Shown piece after piece: positions 11,845-21,411 of a stretch of DNA of 64,000 nucleotides. Source of the DNA: Myoxocephalus aenaeus. Taxonomy: Eukaryota > Chordata > Actinopteri > Perciformes > Cottidae. How positions within the stretch are numbered: position 1 is the first letter of the stretch; every line of letters starts with the position of its first letter. The stretch is from NCBI GenBank assembly GCA_038501785.1, contig JBAMJR010000695.1, positions 36,729-100,728 of the forward strand, written 5' to 3'. The notes under the pieces are model-generated. The model was not told where the DNA came from and made no database searches. It was given only the letters and a program-made list of their open reading frames with translations. The translations under genes and the position numbers were made by a program.

Positions 11845-11915
11845 AGGTGGCTCACTACTTTGAGTGGATACGACTTCATACCGGCTGGTCTACAGTCACC
11901 AAGTTCAACTCTTGA
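3353..11915 (+). CDS. cfi: Complement factor I, copy 1 (catalytic Asp replaced by Asn)
   Basis: Factor I is the plasma serine protease that cleaves C3b and C4b with cofactors such as factor H. Coding exons by eye, all GT-AG: 3353-3412, 4092-4273, 4522-4675, 5064-5127, 5312-5477, 6155-6327, 7952-8053, 8138-8248, 9650-9685 (end uncertain), 9793-9813, 10084-10223, 10430-10533, 11030-11134, 11232-11407, 11495-11745, 11847-11915. Phases join without a stop, giving about 637 residues (human 583). Order: signal peptide MRSAGASVFLLFLL, acidic/Pro-rich segment (exon 2), FIMAC (3-4), SRCR (5-6), LDLRa1 (7), LDLRa2 (8), linker (9-10), furin-like RFRR before VVGG (11), protease (11-16). His is in TAAHC and Ser in GDSGGP (11635-11637), with the specificity Asp six residues earlier. 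The catalytic Asp codon is AAC at 11257-11259, so activity is expected to be severely reduced. LDLRa2 lacks its fourth and sixth cysteines. Confidence 0.93.
3543..3740. repeat. Interspersed repeat in CFI intron 1 (LINE-tail-like)
   Basis: The segment AGTTTATTTGTAGAGCGC followed by AAGTGCTCCACATAAAA resembles a very common fish interspersed repeat that I associate with LINE 3' tails. The same block is in copies 2 and 3 (21602, 43222), so it predates the duplications. Family assignment is from memory. Confidence 0.45.
4795..4862. repeat. Short inverted repeat in CFI intron 3
   Basis: AAAATGACCC and GGGTCATTTT flank a (TA)n core, followed by GACCCCAAGACAACACGAGG, a motif widespread in fish intergenic DNA. 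Present in all three copies. Possibly a small MITE; no function is implied. Confidence 0.4.
5188..5298. repeat. (TTC)n(CTC)n tract at the exon 5 acceptor, copy 1
   Basis: A pure polypyrimidine run, first TTC then CTC repeats, ends about 14 bases before the CACAG acceptor of SRCR exon 5. It acts as an unusually long polypyrimidine tract. Copy lengths differ (23247-23372 in copy 2, 44869-44969 in copy 3). Confidence 0.85.
5537..5935. mobile_element. Tc1-like transposon fragment in CFI intron 5
   Basis: It starts GTGGGTAAAATAAGTATTG after a TA run and continues with AATATATTTCTAAAGGAGC and CACCAGATGTCGGTAACAA, which I recognise as one end of a known fish Tc1-like element. It then enters a short relic of the transposase end and stops. 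All three CFI copies carry it, so it predates the duplications. Confidence 0.6.
6549..7795. repeat. AT-rich TAATA minisatellite in CFI intron 6, copy 1
   Basis: About 1.25 kb of ATATAATAATAGATATAATA-type repeats with almost no G or C. Some higher-order units recur (for example blocks near 6650, 6720 and 6780). The equivalent arrays are 24573-25935 in copy 2 and 46189-47573 in copy 3. Short Tyr/Ile-rich open frames here are not genes. Confidence 0.9.
8355..9507. repeat. 14-bp minisatellite in CFI intron 8, copy 1
   Basis: About 82 units of CAG(C/A)CCAG(T/G)TACCT. The unit has no stop in one frame and 14 is not divisible by 3, so a long repetitive open frame arises by chance. It lies between LDLRa2 exon 8 and linker exon 9. 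Units with G read CAG-GTACCT, which resembles a splice donor, and every unit ends CCTCAG, which resembles an acceptor. Confidence 0.95.
10017..10078. repeat. (GT)n next to the exon 11 acceptor, copy 1
   Basis: About 30 GT units end at CTCCAG, the acceptor of exon 11. The run is 62 bp here and about 35-38 bp in copies 2 and 3. GT tracts beside a splice site can affect exon inclusion in other genes; here that is only a possibility. Confidence 0.85.
10573..10918. repeat. 37-bp minisatellite in CFI intron 12, copy 1
   Basis: Tandem units containing GTACTACA, CTCAGAGGTACAT and AGTACTTTATAC, rich in GTAC palindromes. Copy 1 has one unit fewer than copies 2 (29816-30198) and 3 (50281-50658). Confidence 0.8.
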
Positions 11916-12078
11916 TGAGGCACACACCTCATAGCCGATTATTAGTTCACTGACTTTATTAAAAGTGTTTTGTACTAGAGAGTTTGATGCAGCATCCTAC
12001 TGATATTAGGCCACTAAATAGAACACAGGCACATTTACACTGAGGTGGAACCTGAAATGTTGATTAATGTCTCTGGTA

Positions 12079-12084
12079 AATAAA
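12079..12084 (+). terminator. CFI copy 1 polyadenylation signal AATAAA
   Basis: AATAAA lies 164 bases after the stop codon, followed by A-rich sequence. The same signal is at 31357 and 51826 in the other copies. An ATTAAA near 11958 is an alternative. Confidence 0.55.
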
Positions 12085-12364
12085 AAAAGAAATAGAAACA
12101 AATGAATATAATGACTTTTTCTGTTTCTATGGATCACAAATACTGATATTTATACACTATTGTAGGAGCGAGTAAACAAACGACGAGGCGAGTATTCCCT
12201 TTGGCCGTAGGTTGCGGTCGTTTATTTACCTCCCAACCACATGTCACACATTCACTTCCTGGTGCCCTTTAACCCCCTCGTGTCACCCGGTTTACGCCCC
12301 TTCTCTTAAAGGGGCCTCGTGTATTCGACCCCTAGTCCCCTACATGCCTCCCCCCAGAATTCAC

Positions 12365-15003
12365 CTAGCCCCCAAGAAACCTCGGGGCCCGAACCAGCCG
12401 ACCAGCCCGACTCCGTGTCTCTGGTGCCGGGGGCAGGACCCCCGTTGAGGGAACCCTCCCGGTCTTGTCATGGGGAGGCGGGAGGGCACGAGGCCACCCG
12501 CGCTGTGGGGGTTCAGCCAACCCTACCGGTTGGTCCAGGTCCAGATGCGGCGGTTTAAGGCGGTCCACCGACACGTACTCCAGCCGGCCGCCCATGTCGA
12601 TCTTGCAGGTCTTGTCCCCAGTCTCCAGCACCCGGAATGGCCTGACGTAGGGGGGCTGAAAGGTCCTGGTGAACAAACACGTACTCCGCTGACTTGAGGC
12701 TGGACGGGACGTACGACCGTGGAAGGCCGTGCTGCGACGTGGGCACCGGTCTGAACAGCCTGGCTTTTTCCAGGAGCGCTTCCCGCTGCTGGGTCGCAGA
12801 CCAAGGGTCGGTGACTTCGGGGATAAACTCCCCTGGGACCCGCAGCGGCTGTCCATAAACAAGCTCGGCAGATGAAGCCTGCAGATCGTCCTTGGGGGCT
12901 GTCCTCAGGCCCAACATGACCCATGGAAGCCTATCCACCCACCCGCTGTCTTTGAGGCTGGCACGGAGGGCAGCTTTCATAGAGCGATGGAACCGCTCGC
13001 ATAAACCATTAGCCTGCGGGTGGTAGGCCGTGGTGCGATGGAGCTTCACCCCTAGGCTTCCTGCAACAGTATTCCAAAGCTCTGAGGTAAACTGTGGGCC
13101 TCGGTCCGAGGAGACGTCAGCTGGGTCTCCGAACCTGGCGACCCAGGTCTGAATAAAAACCCGAGCCACCTCATCCGCCGTTGTTGACGACAACGGAACA
13201 GCTTCTGGCCAGCGAGTGGTTCGGTCCACCGTAGTGAGGAGATGTGTGAAACCCCGGGATGGGGGCAAAGGTCCGACTAAGTCCTTTAGACTATGATCAA
13301 ACCTCCTCTCTGGTACCGAGAACTGCGCTAATGGGGCTTTTATGTGACGGTGGACCTTAGCACGCTGGCACACCACACATGTCCCGGCCCACTTTCGCAC
13401 ATCCTTTTTCAGCCCATGCCAAACGAACTTGGCTGCCACCAATTTCTGAGATGCCCGCTTGCCAGGGTGTGACAGACCATGTATCGCCTCAAAAATCTGT
13501 TGCCTCCAACCGTTGGGAACCACCGGCCGTGGCTGGCCTGTGGAGACGTCACACAGGAGAGTTGTGCCAGCCTCGCCAAACGGAACGTCCTCCAATTGCA
13601 GCCCTGTCTCTGCCGTCCTCAATTCCTGAACGCCTGGGTCTGCAACCTGCTGTGCGGCCATCTTGTCATAGTCCACTCCCAACTGGACGGCCCCGGCGAT
13701 GGCCCTGGAGATACAGTCCGCAACCAGGTTTTCTTTGCCCGCGACATGCTGCAGATCTGACATGCTGCAGATCTGTAGTAAACTCTGATATGAAGGCGAG
13801 CTGGCGCTGCTGGCGTGCGGACCATGGTTCGGCTCTCTTTGCCATGGCAAATGTCAGCGGCTTGTGGTCCACAAACGCGGTGAACTGCCGGGCCTCCAGC
13901 AAGAATCGAAAATGCCGAATGGCCAGAAAGAGGCCGAGGAGCTCCCGATCGAAAGTGCTGTACTTCCGTTCATTCGGGCGCAACTGCCGACTGAAGAAAG
14001 CGAGCGGTTGCCACGCCCCCTTCACCCACTGTTCGTGCACCGTGCCCACCGCGTAGTCCGAAGTGTCTGTGGTGATGGCGATGGGAGCTTTAGGTGATGG
14101 GTGTGCCAGCATCGTTGAGTCTGCCAGAGCCCTTTTAGCATCCACAAACGCCCGTTCCCTCTCTTCGTTCCAGTCCACCGCCTGTCTGCTGGCCATGCCC
14201 TTCAGGGCTTCGTATAGTGGCCGCATCAATTGCGCTGCTCGGGGAATAAAGCGATGGTAAAAATGTACCATCCCTAAAAACTCCTGCAGGGCCTTCACTG
14301 TGAGTGGGCGTGCAAAGTTACTCACCGCCTCCACCTTTGAAGGGAGGGGAACCGCCCTGTCCTCCGTGATGCGGTGTCCCAGAAAGTCCATGGTGGTTAA
14401 TCCAAACAGGCACTTAGCCGAGTTGATGATCAACCCGTGCTGGCTGAGACGGTCGAACAATATCTGTAGGTGAGCTATATGCTCGGCCCTTGACGAACTG
14501 GCCACCAGGATGTCGTCCAGGTACACAAACAGGAACGGCAGGTCCCTCAGTACCGTGTCCATCAGGCGTTGAAAAGTCTGTGCTGCATTTTTAAGGCCAA
14601 ATGGCATCCTCAGGAACTCGAACAGGCCGAACGGAGTGCTCACCGCCGTCTTGGGAATGTCTGGCGGCTGCACGGGCACCTGGTGGTAACCTCGCATCAG
14701 GTCCACCTTCGAAAACACCACACTGTCCACCAAGTGGGCAGAAAAGTCTTGAATATGTGGAACCGGGTAGCGGTCCAGGACTGTTGCTTCGTTAAGCCGG
14801 CGGTAATCACCGCACGGGCGCCACCCACCCCCAGGCTTCGGTGCAATATGCAGGGGTGAAGCCCATGGACTGTTAGAGCGGCGAACAATACCCAGGTGCT
14901 CCATGTTTTCGAACTCGGCCTTGGCGATGGTGAGCTTTGCCGGGTCCAGGCGCCGGGCCCGGGCATGTACCGGTGGGCCGGTGGTAGAGATGTGATGCTC
15001 CAC
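12365..15003 (-). pseudogene. Gypsy pol (RT, RNase H, integrase), frameshifted
   Basis: Reverse transcriptase with YLDDILVA, RNase H and integrase (zinc-binding HHCC region, DDE core with SSDRGPQF and GLCERFHR) are present in order. Compared with the intact frame at 31643-34279, this copy has a 16-bp tandem duplication near 13743-13775 that shifts the frame after RNase H begins, a small lesion near 12662, and a replaced patch near 13285. It is non-functional as a single polyprotein. Confidence 0.88.
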
Positions 15004-15163
15004 CCATGCTTGACCGTGGAGGACGAGAAGGTGGGCTGCGTGAGGTCCGGGAACTTGGCCAGCAGCTGCAGAAACTCCTCAGCCGCTGTCAGCATGCTAG
15101 TCAACCTGGTAGAGCCCGCTCCACTTAGCGTACATGGGTAAGAACAAAAAGTCACAGCATTTA

Positions 15164-15667
15164 TCAGGCGGCGGCCTTTGACGTCCACCAATAATCCATA
15201 AGCGCACAGAAAATTCGCGCCCAGCAGGGGAACGGCAATTTTGGCAGTGACAAAGTGCCAACTAAAATGCTGCCCCATAAGCTCCAGCTCCAGGCACCGT
15301 GTCCCAAAAAGTCTGGCTTGTGTCTTCCTAGCAAAGCCAACATTTTGTCCATTAACTCCGACGGCTTGCTGTCGCCGAGGCCGCTCAGCGCAAGCAACCG
15401 GCGAGCCCGCTCAGGGTCCGACAGTCCGAAAATCTTCAACAGCATGCTTTTCAAAACAACGTACTTGTCTCTCTCTGGCGGATCTTCCAGAATGCTCACC
15501 ACTCTGCCTGCTGTCGAACTGCCGAGGGCCGCCACGACATAGTAGTACTTTGTAGCGTCCGCTGTAATGTCTCTGAGGGCGAACTGCGCTTCCGTTTGAG
15601 CAAACCACACCGATGCTTGCGACTCCCAAAACTCTGGCTGCTTGAGTGAAACCGCGTGCGTCGTCAT
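15164..15667 (-). CDS. Gypsy gag, truncated
   Basis: A gag-like N-terminal region (SLKQPEFWESQASVWFAQTE, then a helical capsid-like stretch with SDPERARRLLAL). After about residue 118 the frame jumps to sequence matching the end of a protease (LLGANFLCAYGLLVDV) in another frame. The nucleocapsid and protease active site appear deleted, so the element is probably non-autonomous. Confidence 0.65.
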   Translation of the reverse strand: MTTHAVSLKQPEFWESQASVWFAQTEAQFALRDITADATKYYYVVAALGSSTAGRVVSILEDPPERDKYVVLKSMLLKIFGLSDPERARRLLALSGLGDSKPSELMDKMLALLGRHKPDFLGHGAWSWSLWGSILVGTLSLPKLPFPCWARIFCALMDYWWTSKAAA

Positions 15668-15900
15668 CTTCTCTCTGGAAACGTCCAGTAGAGACCAGGG
15701 TCACCAATATAGGAGCGAGTAAACAAACGACGAGGCGCCCTTTAACCCCCTCGTGTCACCCGGGTTACGCCCCTTCTCTTAAAGGGGCCTTGTGTATTCG
15801 ACCCCTTGTCCCGTACACTATGACATTTTACAACACTACAACGAGGAAATTGGGCAAGTCGGTTTCTAGAACTGTCAATAACAGTTTCATTAGTATTGCA

Positions 15901-15958
<58 letters not shown>

Positions 15959-15960
<2 letters not shown>

Positions 15961-16624
15961 GCCGTCAGGGCCAGCCAAGCCTTCACTGATGGCCTAAACA
16001 GAATAGCTATTTTATAATTTAATTGTTTTTGAAGACAACATGTATTATAATTATTTTCCCCTATCAGCTTATTTTCTCATTGCACAGCTCCTGTCTCCTG
16101 TCTCTATGGAAGAAGAGCGACCAGAGGCCTTCTAGGTAGCCTTTGCAGATTAAAGTACATGGGGACGTTATCGTGATTGTCATGGACTTCAACCAATCAG
16201 ATCTTTAGTTTGACATGCTGGGCGTATTCTTTGACATGCCTGCACCTGCAAGGTGACCTGGAAGTACGTCAGCACTAACATGTGCTGTGATTGGTCAGTG
16301 GGCCAGCATGACTTCTGTCAACAAAAAGCTAGCTAGCTGCTAGCAGAACTCAGTAGTAGTAAGAAGAGTTCAGTCTGAAACATAAGAGAAGTTATGACAT
16401 GTTTAGTGTTTTGCTTGGTGTAGTTTTTTAACACGCAATGGCTGAAGGAGGAGAAACAGACTTGCTGGTGGATTTACTGACAACGCTTTTCTCACGGTTA
16501 TGGGCATGTTTGGCGGTGACGATCCCAATATCGACTGCCACTGTCGAGCGGACATTTTCAGCCCTAAAACGCATGGAAACTTATTCTAGGAATGCAACTG
16601 GGAGGCTCGTCTGGTCCATGGCCA
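15959..16624 (+). mobile_element. hAT derivative, right end lost, after CFI copy 1
   Basis: It follows a long TA run and matches 412-1317 without the SINE. The match breaks after GGTCCATGGCCA, where a gag-bearing LTR element fragment begins. The missing hAT end and about 775 bp of flank were replaced by that fragment. Confidence 0.7.
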
Positions 16625-17318
16625 CACATGGTCACATGATCACTTGATGTCTGCCCTTCCTGGTAGTCCCTCTCCTTGCGTCTCGGAACTCTTCCTGTAG
16701 TCTGCTGCTCTTGGGAGTGGTCTGCACTTCGATTTACAATTAATTCTGCTGGCATGGATATTTTGCCAGTGAAATCAAAGCTTAGGGGCTGTTGTTGAGA
16801 TGGAGGGGAGTTTGGTATGGGTTGATTCCTTAATCTGGCTCCTGCTTCCCATGGTGTGGTGCTCGGTTGTGCAAACAGGTTTGAATTGGGGTTCGGGGAA
16901 GTGTTCTGACGAAAGTTTTCAGAATGTGTCGGGAATGGGCCTGATAAGGAGTTTGTAGAATGGACCAGGGCCGCTCTTTCGATGAAGGGGCTTGTAGGAG
17001 GGCTCGGAGCTGGGTTCGCAGGTGGAGTTACGACATCATCCCAAGTTTCCTCCTGCCTTCTGTCTGCGATATCTTTCCCTGCCAACTCTACTTTGAGCAG
17101 TAAAAGATCTCTAGCTGTCTGTTCTATTGTTTTGCCATCCTCTCTTCCTTGGTGGGCCCCTCCAGGCTTGTTACATCAAGTAAACCCTCAGCATGCCATT
17201 CTTGGATGTGTTTTCTCAGTCTCCTGTCTGCTTTTCCCTGTAATTCGTCGATCGTCATTCTCAGGGCTGCATCGCAGGCTTCATTAACCCACGCTGGGAT
17301 ATTCATTGGACTAGACAT
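16625..17318 (-). pseudogene. Retroelement gag remnant, internally deleted
   Basis: It begins MSSPMNIPAWVNEACDAAL and continues as a helical charged domain, then jumps over the segment lost in the deletion to a Pro/Ser/Asn-rich region. The deletion breaks the frame. Identity as gag rests on its place after the LTR and leader and on the PPPY motif in the copy at 38550. Confidence 0.5.
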
Positions 17319-18924
17319 CTTGGAAGAATCAGGTGCTGACTTTGGCTTATATAAGGAAATGTAAATGTAGAAATAAAATAACAAACAATATGTGTCTAAC
17401 GTGCGAATGTGGTGTAGTTGGAGGAATACAATTGGTTAAAGTTATGGGGAAAAAATGCTTCACACTGCCAGAGCTGGTAAAAGGGAAAAAAGTTCACTGC
17501 AATCAACCTGGCCAAAGGGAACACAATATCACACTGCGATTGAATAATAATGCATGCCAGTATGATGTTTACAAAACTACAATTGTTCAAAAAATGAAAA
17601 ATTATTAATTTGCCAAAATGTTTATTAATATACAACTATAGTTAATATCCTCTCTATTCTTTATAATGTGTAAATGTTTTAATCCATTAGCATCTATGCT
17701 GTTTGAAGTATGTGTCAGCTGTGTGTGTAAACAATCTTGTTATTGTTCTACCCCAACTTTGAGTGTCAGTGTCAGTGAGGAAATACTCCTCCAACCTCTA
17801 GAGGCGCTATTATTTAAGATAAAGTACCCTCCTTTCCTGTTTCCTTTCCTCGACTCTTAGCACATGAGGTGCCACGTTTTTTTACCTTCCCCCTTTGCTT
17901 CCAACTTTCTAATCGCTTTTCAAATCAGTCTATCACATTCACAACTTGACTTCTGTGTATTCTCCTCTAATTAGTTATAACCTCGTTTTCTAGCTTTCTT
18001 GCCGCAGGTAGCTTCCCAGCTCTCGGCTTATTCAGATCTATAATTTATGGTGCATATGTTCAGATCCTAGGGGTTATTCTCGGGGTATTAGAGACTATTA
18101 AGAACCTGCCGATTCAAAACGTAATTCTAAACATATGCCGTATCAGTAATCCCTACTGTAAAATATTTCATATATACAGGCCTGCACGGTCTTATTAACC
18201 TGAACAATTCTGGCACCTTACTGCAAATCTGCACCTATACACGTGATACTATACCGCGTAATATAACTATTGCGGTAGTTCATTTAGAATCAATTGTGCT
18301 TGAATATTCAGAAAGAAAGGAAAAAAGAAAAGCATTCAGCCATGCATCGCCGCCATTGCTACACCCACTGCTACACCCACGTGTCCTCACGTTCTCAGAC
18401 ACAAATCTACACAAAACACAGCTGATACCACGTTTTACAAAAACGCACGCAGTCTTTCATTCAACATATAATTATTACAAACCGCACGTATTACACATCA
18501 AGTACATTCAATCTTACGTACAACTCAAAAACACAGAGCCGCCTTTGCAGGACCCGGCGGAACCCGTGTCTCCCAACTTCCTCAAACACTGCTTTCTGTC
18601 GTTCAAACAAAGCTTTACTCTCACACACTGCTAGCTTTCATACACATAACATACAAAACATAAGCCGACTATCATTTCACTCTCAACAATTATACTATGT
18701 CGTGTTTTCACGCTAATAATTTAAAATCCACGTCTGACCGGCCTCTCCCCCACTCACGACTAATTTTCCTATTTCTACCTATGTAAGGTTCGATCAAACA
18801 GGTCCTTAAATACCTTTATTTGCTGAGGCCTCTCGTGAGTAGAGCGAGGAGATCCCCGTGGTAAATCCGAATGGTTTACCCTGCATCAAGACTCCAGCAG
18901 AATCACGACGGGGTCTACCAAAAC

Positions 18925-20096
18925 TGTTGGGTTTAAATTCTGGGAGGGGATGCAGGGAATAAGGTCCAGGGTCCAAAGAAGTTATGATAAAAGAATATTT
19001 AATAAAAAGTGATAGACAGTATAGGTTCTGATGACTCTGGGAGTGATGCGGGAAATAATGTCCTAGGTCCGAAAGTTATGATAAAAGAATATTTAATAAT
19101 AAGTGAAATGATAGAACAGGTTATGCTTTCGATCGATCGAGCTGTTTTCTAATCCACCAGTGCACTTCTCGCCTGGAGTTCCTCCTTCGTCGGTGGTGGC
19201 CAGAAAAGAGGCTGTTCGTATAGGAAACGTTAGTGTTGTCTCCTTGGGGGCTTAGAGCCCCCCCCTTTTCTTCTTCTTCTTCTTCTTCTTCGGTCTTCCT
19301 CGGTGGGTTCTTGAAGTCAGTTCTCCAGCTCCGCCCCTCAGGCGAACAAGAGAACTACAATTCCTTAAAGCGACCGTGCATGCAGCATCTAACATTTTAA
19401 TCATTAATAAAAGCAGTGACCTACATATGCATGTCATTCATAATAATATCCCTTATTAATTATCATATTCCATGCATTGTAATGTACACCCAACAACTTC
19501 TAATTTGTACAAAGTCCAAAAATGACAATCTAGGTTCTAAAAACCCTACAACAGACAGCTTATGCTTTCGATCGAGCTCCCTTTTCTCCACCAGCGATCT
19601 CCCAGGGCACACGCAGGTCCACTCCGTCGCTAGTGGCCGGAAAAAGAGACCGCTCGTACCTCATACAGTTAACTTTATATCATCCATGGAGCCCAGAGCC
19701 CTCCCTCTCATTAACATTCCGGCGTACACACCTCCGGTTGCAGCTTAACCCGCTATTTGCCCGCACTAAAGTGACGGAGCCCCTTCTTCTTCTTCTTCTG
19801 CTGACCGGTAGAGTCTCGAAAGTCAATTCTTCAGCTCCGCCACCTCAGGCGAACAAGAGAACTACTATTCCTTAAAGCGACAGTACATGCAGCATGCAGC
19901 ACCTAACATCCATTCATACATTAATCATTTCACAGTAAATTAAAGTGACCTTCATATGCATACAATTACAAATCCTTCATAATAATATCCCTTATTAATT
20001 ATCATTTTTCATGCATTGTAATGTACACACAAACAACTTCTCATTTTACATTGTGCAAAGTCCAAATTTGACAAACTACGTTCTAAAAACCCTACA
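18925..20096 (-). repeat. LTR made of two diverged tandem halves
   Basis: One block (to 19550) and a second (from about 19551) share matching segments in the same order: GCTTTCGATCGAGC, a CCACCAGCG-type box, GGCGAACAAGAGAACTAC, TAATATCCCTTATTAATTAT and the end TTCTAAAAACCCTACA. The internal end at 19541-19550 looks like a true LTR terminus. Either the LTR contains an internal duplication or two LTRs stand in tandem. Confidence 0.6.
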
Positions 20097-20371
20097 CCGT
20101 CAAGAGAAACTATTTCTATATATAAACTATTACGCCGAATTCTGTATCTATAACAAGCGTGTTTTTGTTAGCTAACGAAATACTTATTTTCACTCTTTCC
20201 TACTTTGTACTTTTGTCCCGCAAATAATGCATAACAATTCTAATAAGGTTTTATCTTATGTTGATAGATATGTATTTATGACTTGAATTTCAAATATTGA
20301 AATGTTTTGCAGGAAGAGAAAGAAGGCGAGTTTGTATATTATGTATTTAAAATGTTGTATTTTGAATACAC

Positions 20372-20372
<1 letters not shown>
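20097..20372. other. Duplicated mcub 3'-flank, before CFI copy 2
   Basis: It matches 2090-2340 and 54742-55020. It ends in ATACACCTGCACAC, so only the last bases of the mcub exon acceptor remain. No gene is seen. Confidence 0.7.
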
Positions 20373-20458
<86 letters not shown>

Positions 20459-20471
20459 CACACACACACAG
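20373..20471. repeat. (CA)n at the second duplication junction
   Basis: About 49 CA units with one CG interruption, between mcub-derived flank on the left and CFI upstream sequence on the right. A (GT)n of about 45 bp follows at 20506-20550. Confidence 0.9.
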
Positions 20472-20501
20472 AGCATGTCCCTCGTAGTGATTCATCCTAT
20501 T

Positions 20502-20555
<54 letters not shown>

Positions 20556-20892
20556 GATCTTTGTGGTTGTGTGTAAATTCAGGAAAACCCAGAAGTCCGA
20601 CCGATGAGTTCATGACTATTTTGCAACGTTTTGTTTTTATTGACACAATGTTGAACATTAACTCATTTGTACTTCCATGTGTTCTGTCCAGCAGACATGT
20701 TGACTTGACTCGTGGTATTAATACACGTATTGTTTAATGTCCGTGTCCCCATAAACCAGCGGGGGCGGTACCTGAACGTGTCATGGACATTTCATTGGTT
20801 CATGCTTTCCGGACAACTTTGAGTCTCCAAGTCACCTGACCTTTTTATTCTCGACTCGAGAATGAAGCACACACAGCCGGGTTCATTTTGCA

Positions 20893-21172
20893 ACCTTCAG
20901 TGCTGAGTCACGACCTTCAGTGCTGAGTCACGACCTTCAATGCCGAGTCACGACCTTCAATGCTGAGTCACGACCTTCAGTGCTGAGTCACGATCTTCAG
21001 CGCCGAGTCACGAACTTCAGTGCCGAGTCACGACCTTCAATGCCGAGTCACGACCTTCAGCGCCAAGTCTTGACCTTCAGTGCGAAGTCACAACCTTCAG
21101 CGCAGAGTCACAAACTTCAGCGCAGATTCCTGATCTTCAGTGCAGAGTTATGACCTTCAGTGCCGAGTCACT
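20893..21172 (+). promoter_or_regulatory. CFI copy 2 upstream minisatellite with AP-1/MARE-like sites (14 x 20 bp)
   Basis: Fourteen units, three more than in copy 1. Four units carry a perfect TGAGTCA. It ends 239 bp before the start codon. Confidence 0.6.
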
Positions 21173-21411
21173 GCGCCGCCCACGTATTTGTTTCCATGTG
21201 CTTACTGGAATATAGGCTGTGTCCACAGTGACAAGCCGAGCTAATGATTGATAGATTGATTGATTGATGACATCAGTGGACACATCGCTCCTTTGCAGAC
21301 AGAACAACTATCTCTCCGTCCGTTTCTGCTGCTGTTGCCGTGCGATACGTTTTATTATCTCGTCTGAGTCGTTTACTCTTCCGTCCTTCAGGACCTTCGT
21401 CTGTAAACAAG

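Larger units (their letters stand above)
12161..15817 (-). mobile_element. Ty3/gypsy LTR retrotransposon after CFI copy 1
   Basis: Full insertion on the - strand with a 4-bp target duplication CTAT (12157-12160 and 15818-15821). The LTR at 12161-12344 begins TGTAGGAGCG and ends CCCCTACA. The other LTR at 15708-15817 is shorter by an internal deletion of about 75 bp. A purine tract lies beside the 12344 LTR and a TGGTGACC primer-binding region beside the 15708 LTR. The empty site is seen after CFI copy 3 near 51908. Confidence 0.9.
16625..20096 (-). mobile_element. LTR retroelement fragment (LTR, leader, partial gag), with deletion
   Basis: On the - strand: LTR at 18925-20096 (TGTAGGGTTT to AACCCAACA), a TGGTAGACCCCGTCGTG primer-binding region, a 1.6-kb leader (17319-18924) in which I see no gene, then partial gag (17318 downwards). 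It ends inside the hAT element with no second LTR. Relative to the copy at 37910-41808 it lacks about 425 bp inside gag (junction near 17138). It may be an endogenous retrovirus relative; pol and env are absent. Confidence 0.7.

Noticed and set aside
17319..18924. A gene in the 1.6-kb region between gag and LTR
   Set aside because: Only short open frames without recognisable motifs, and those not conserved in length between the two copies.
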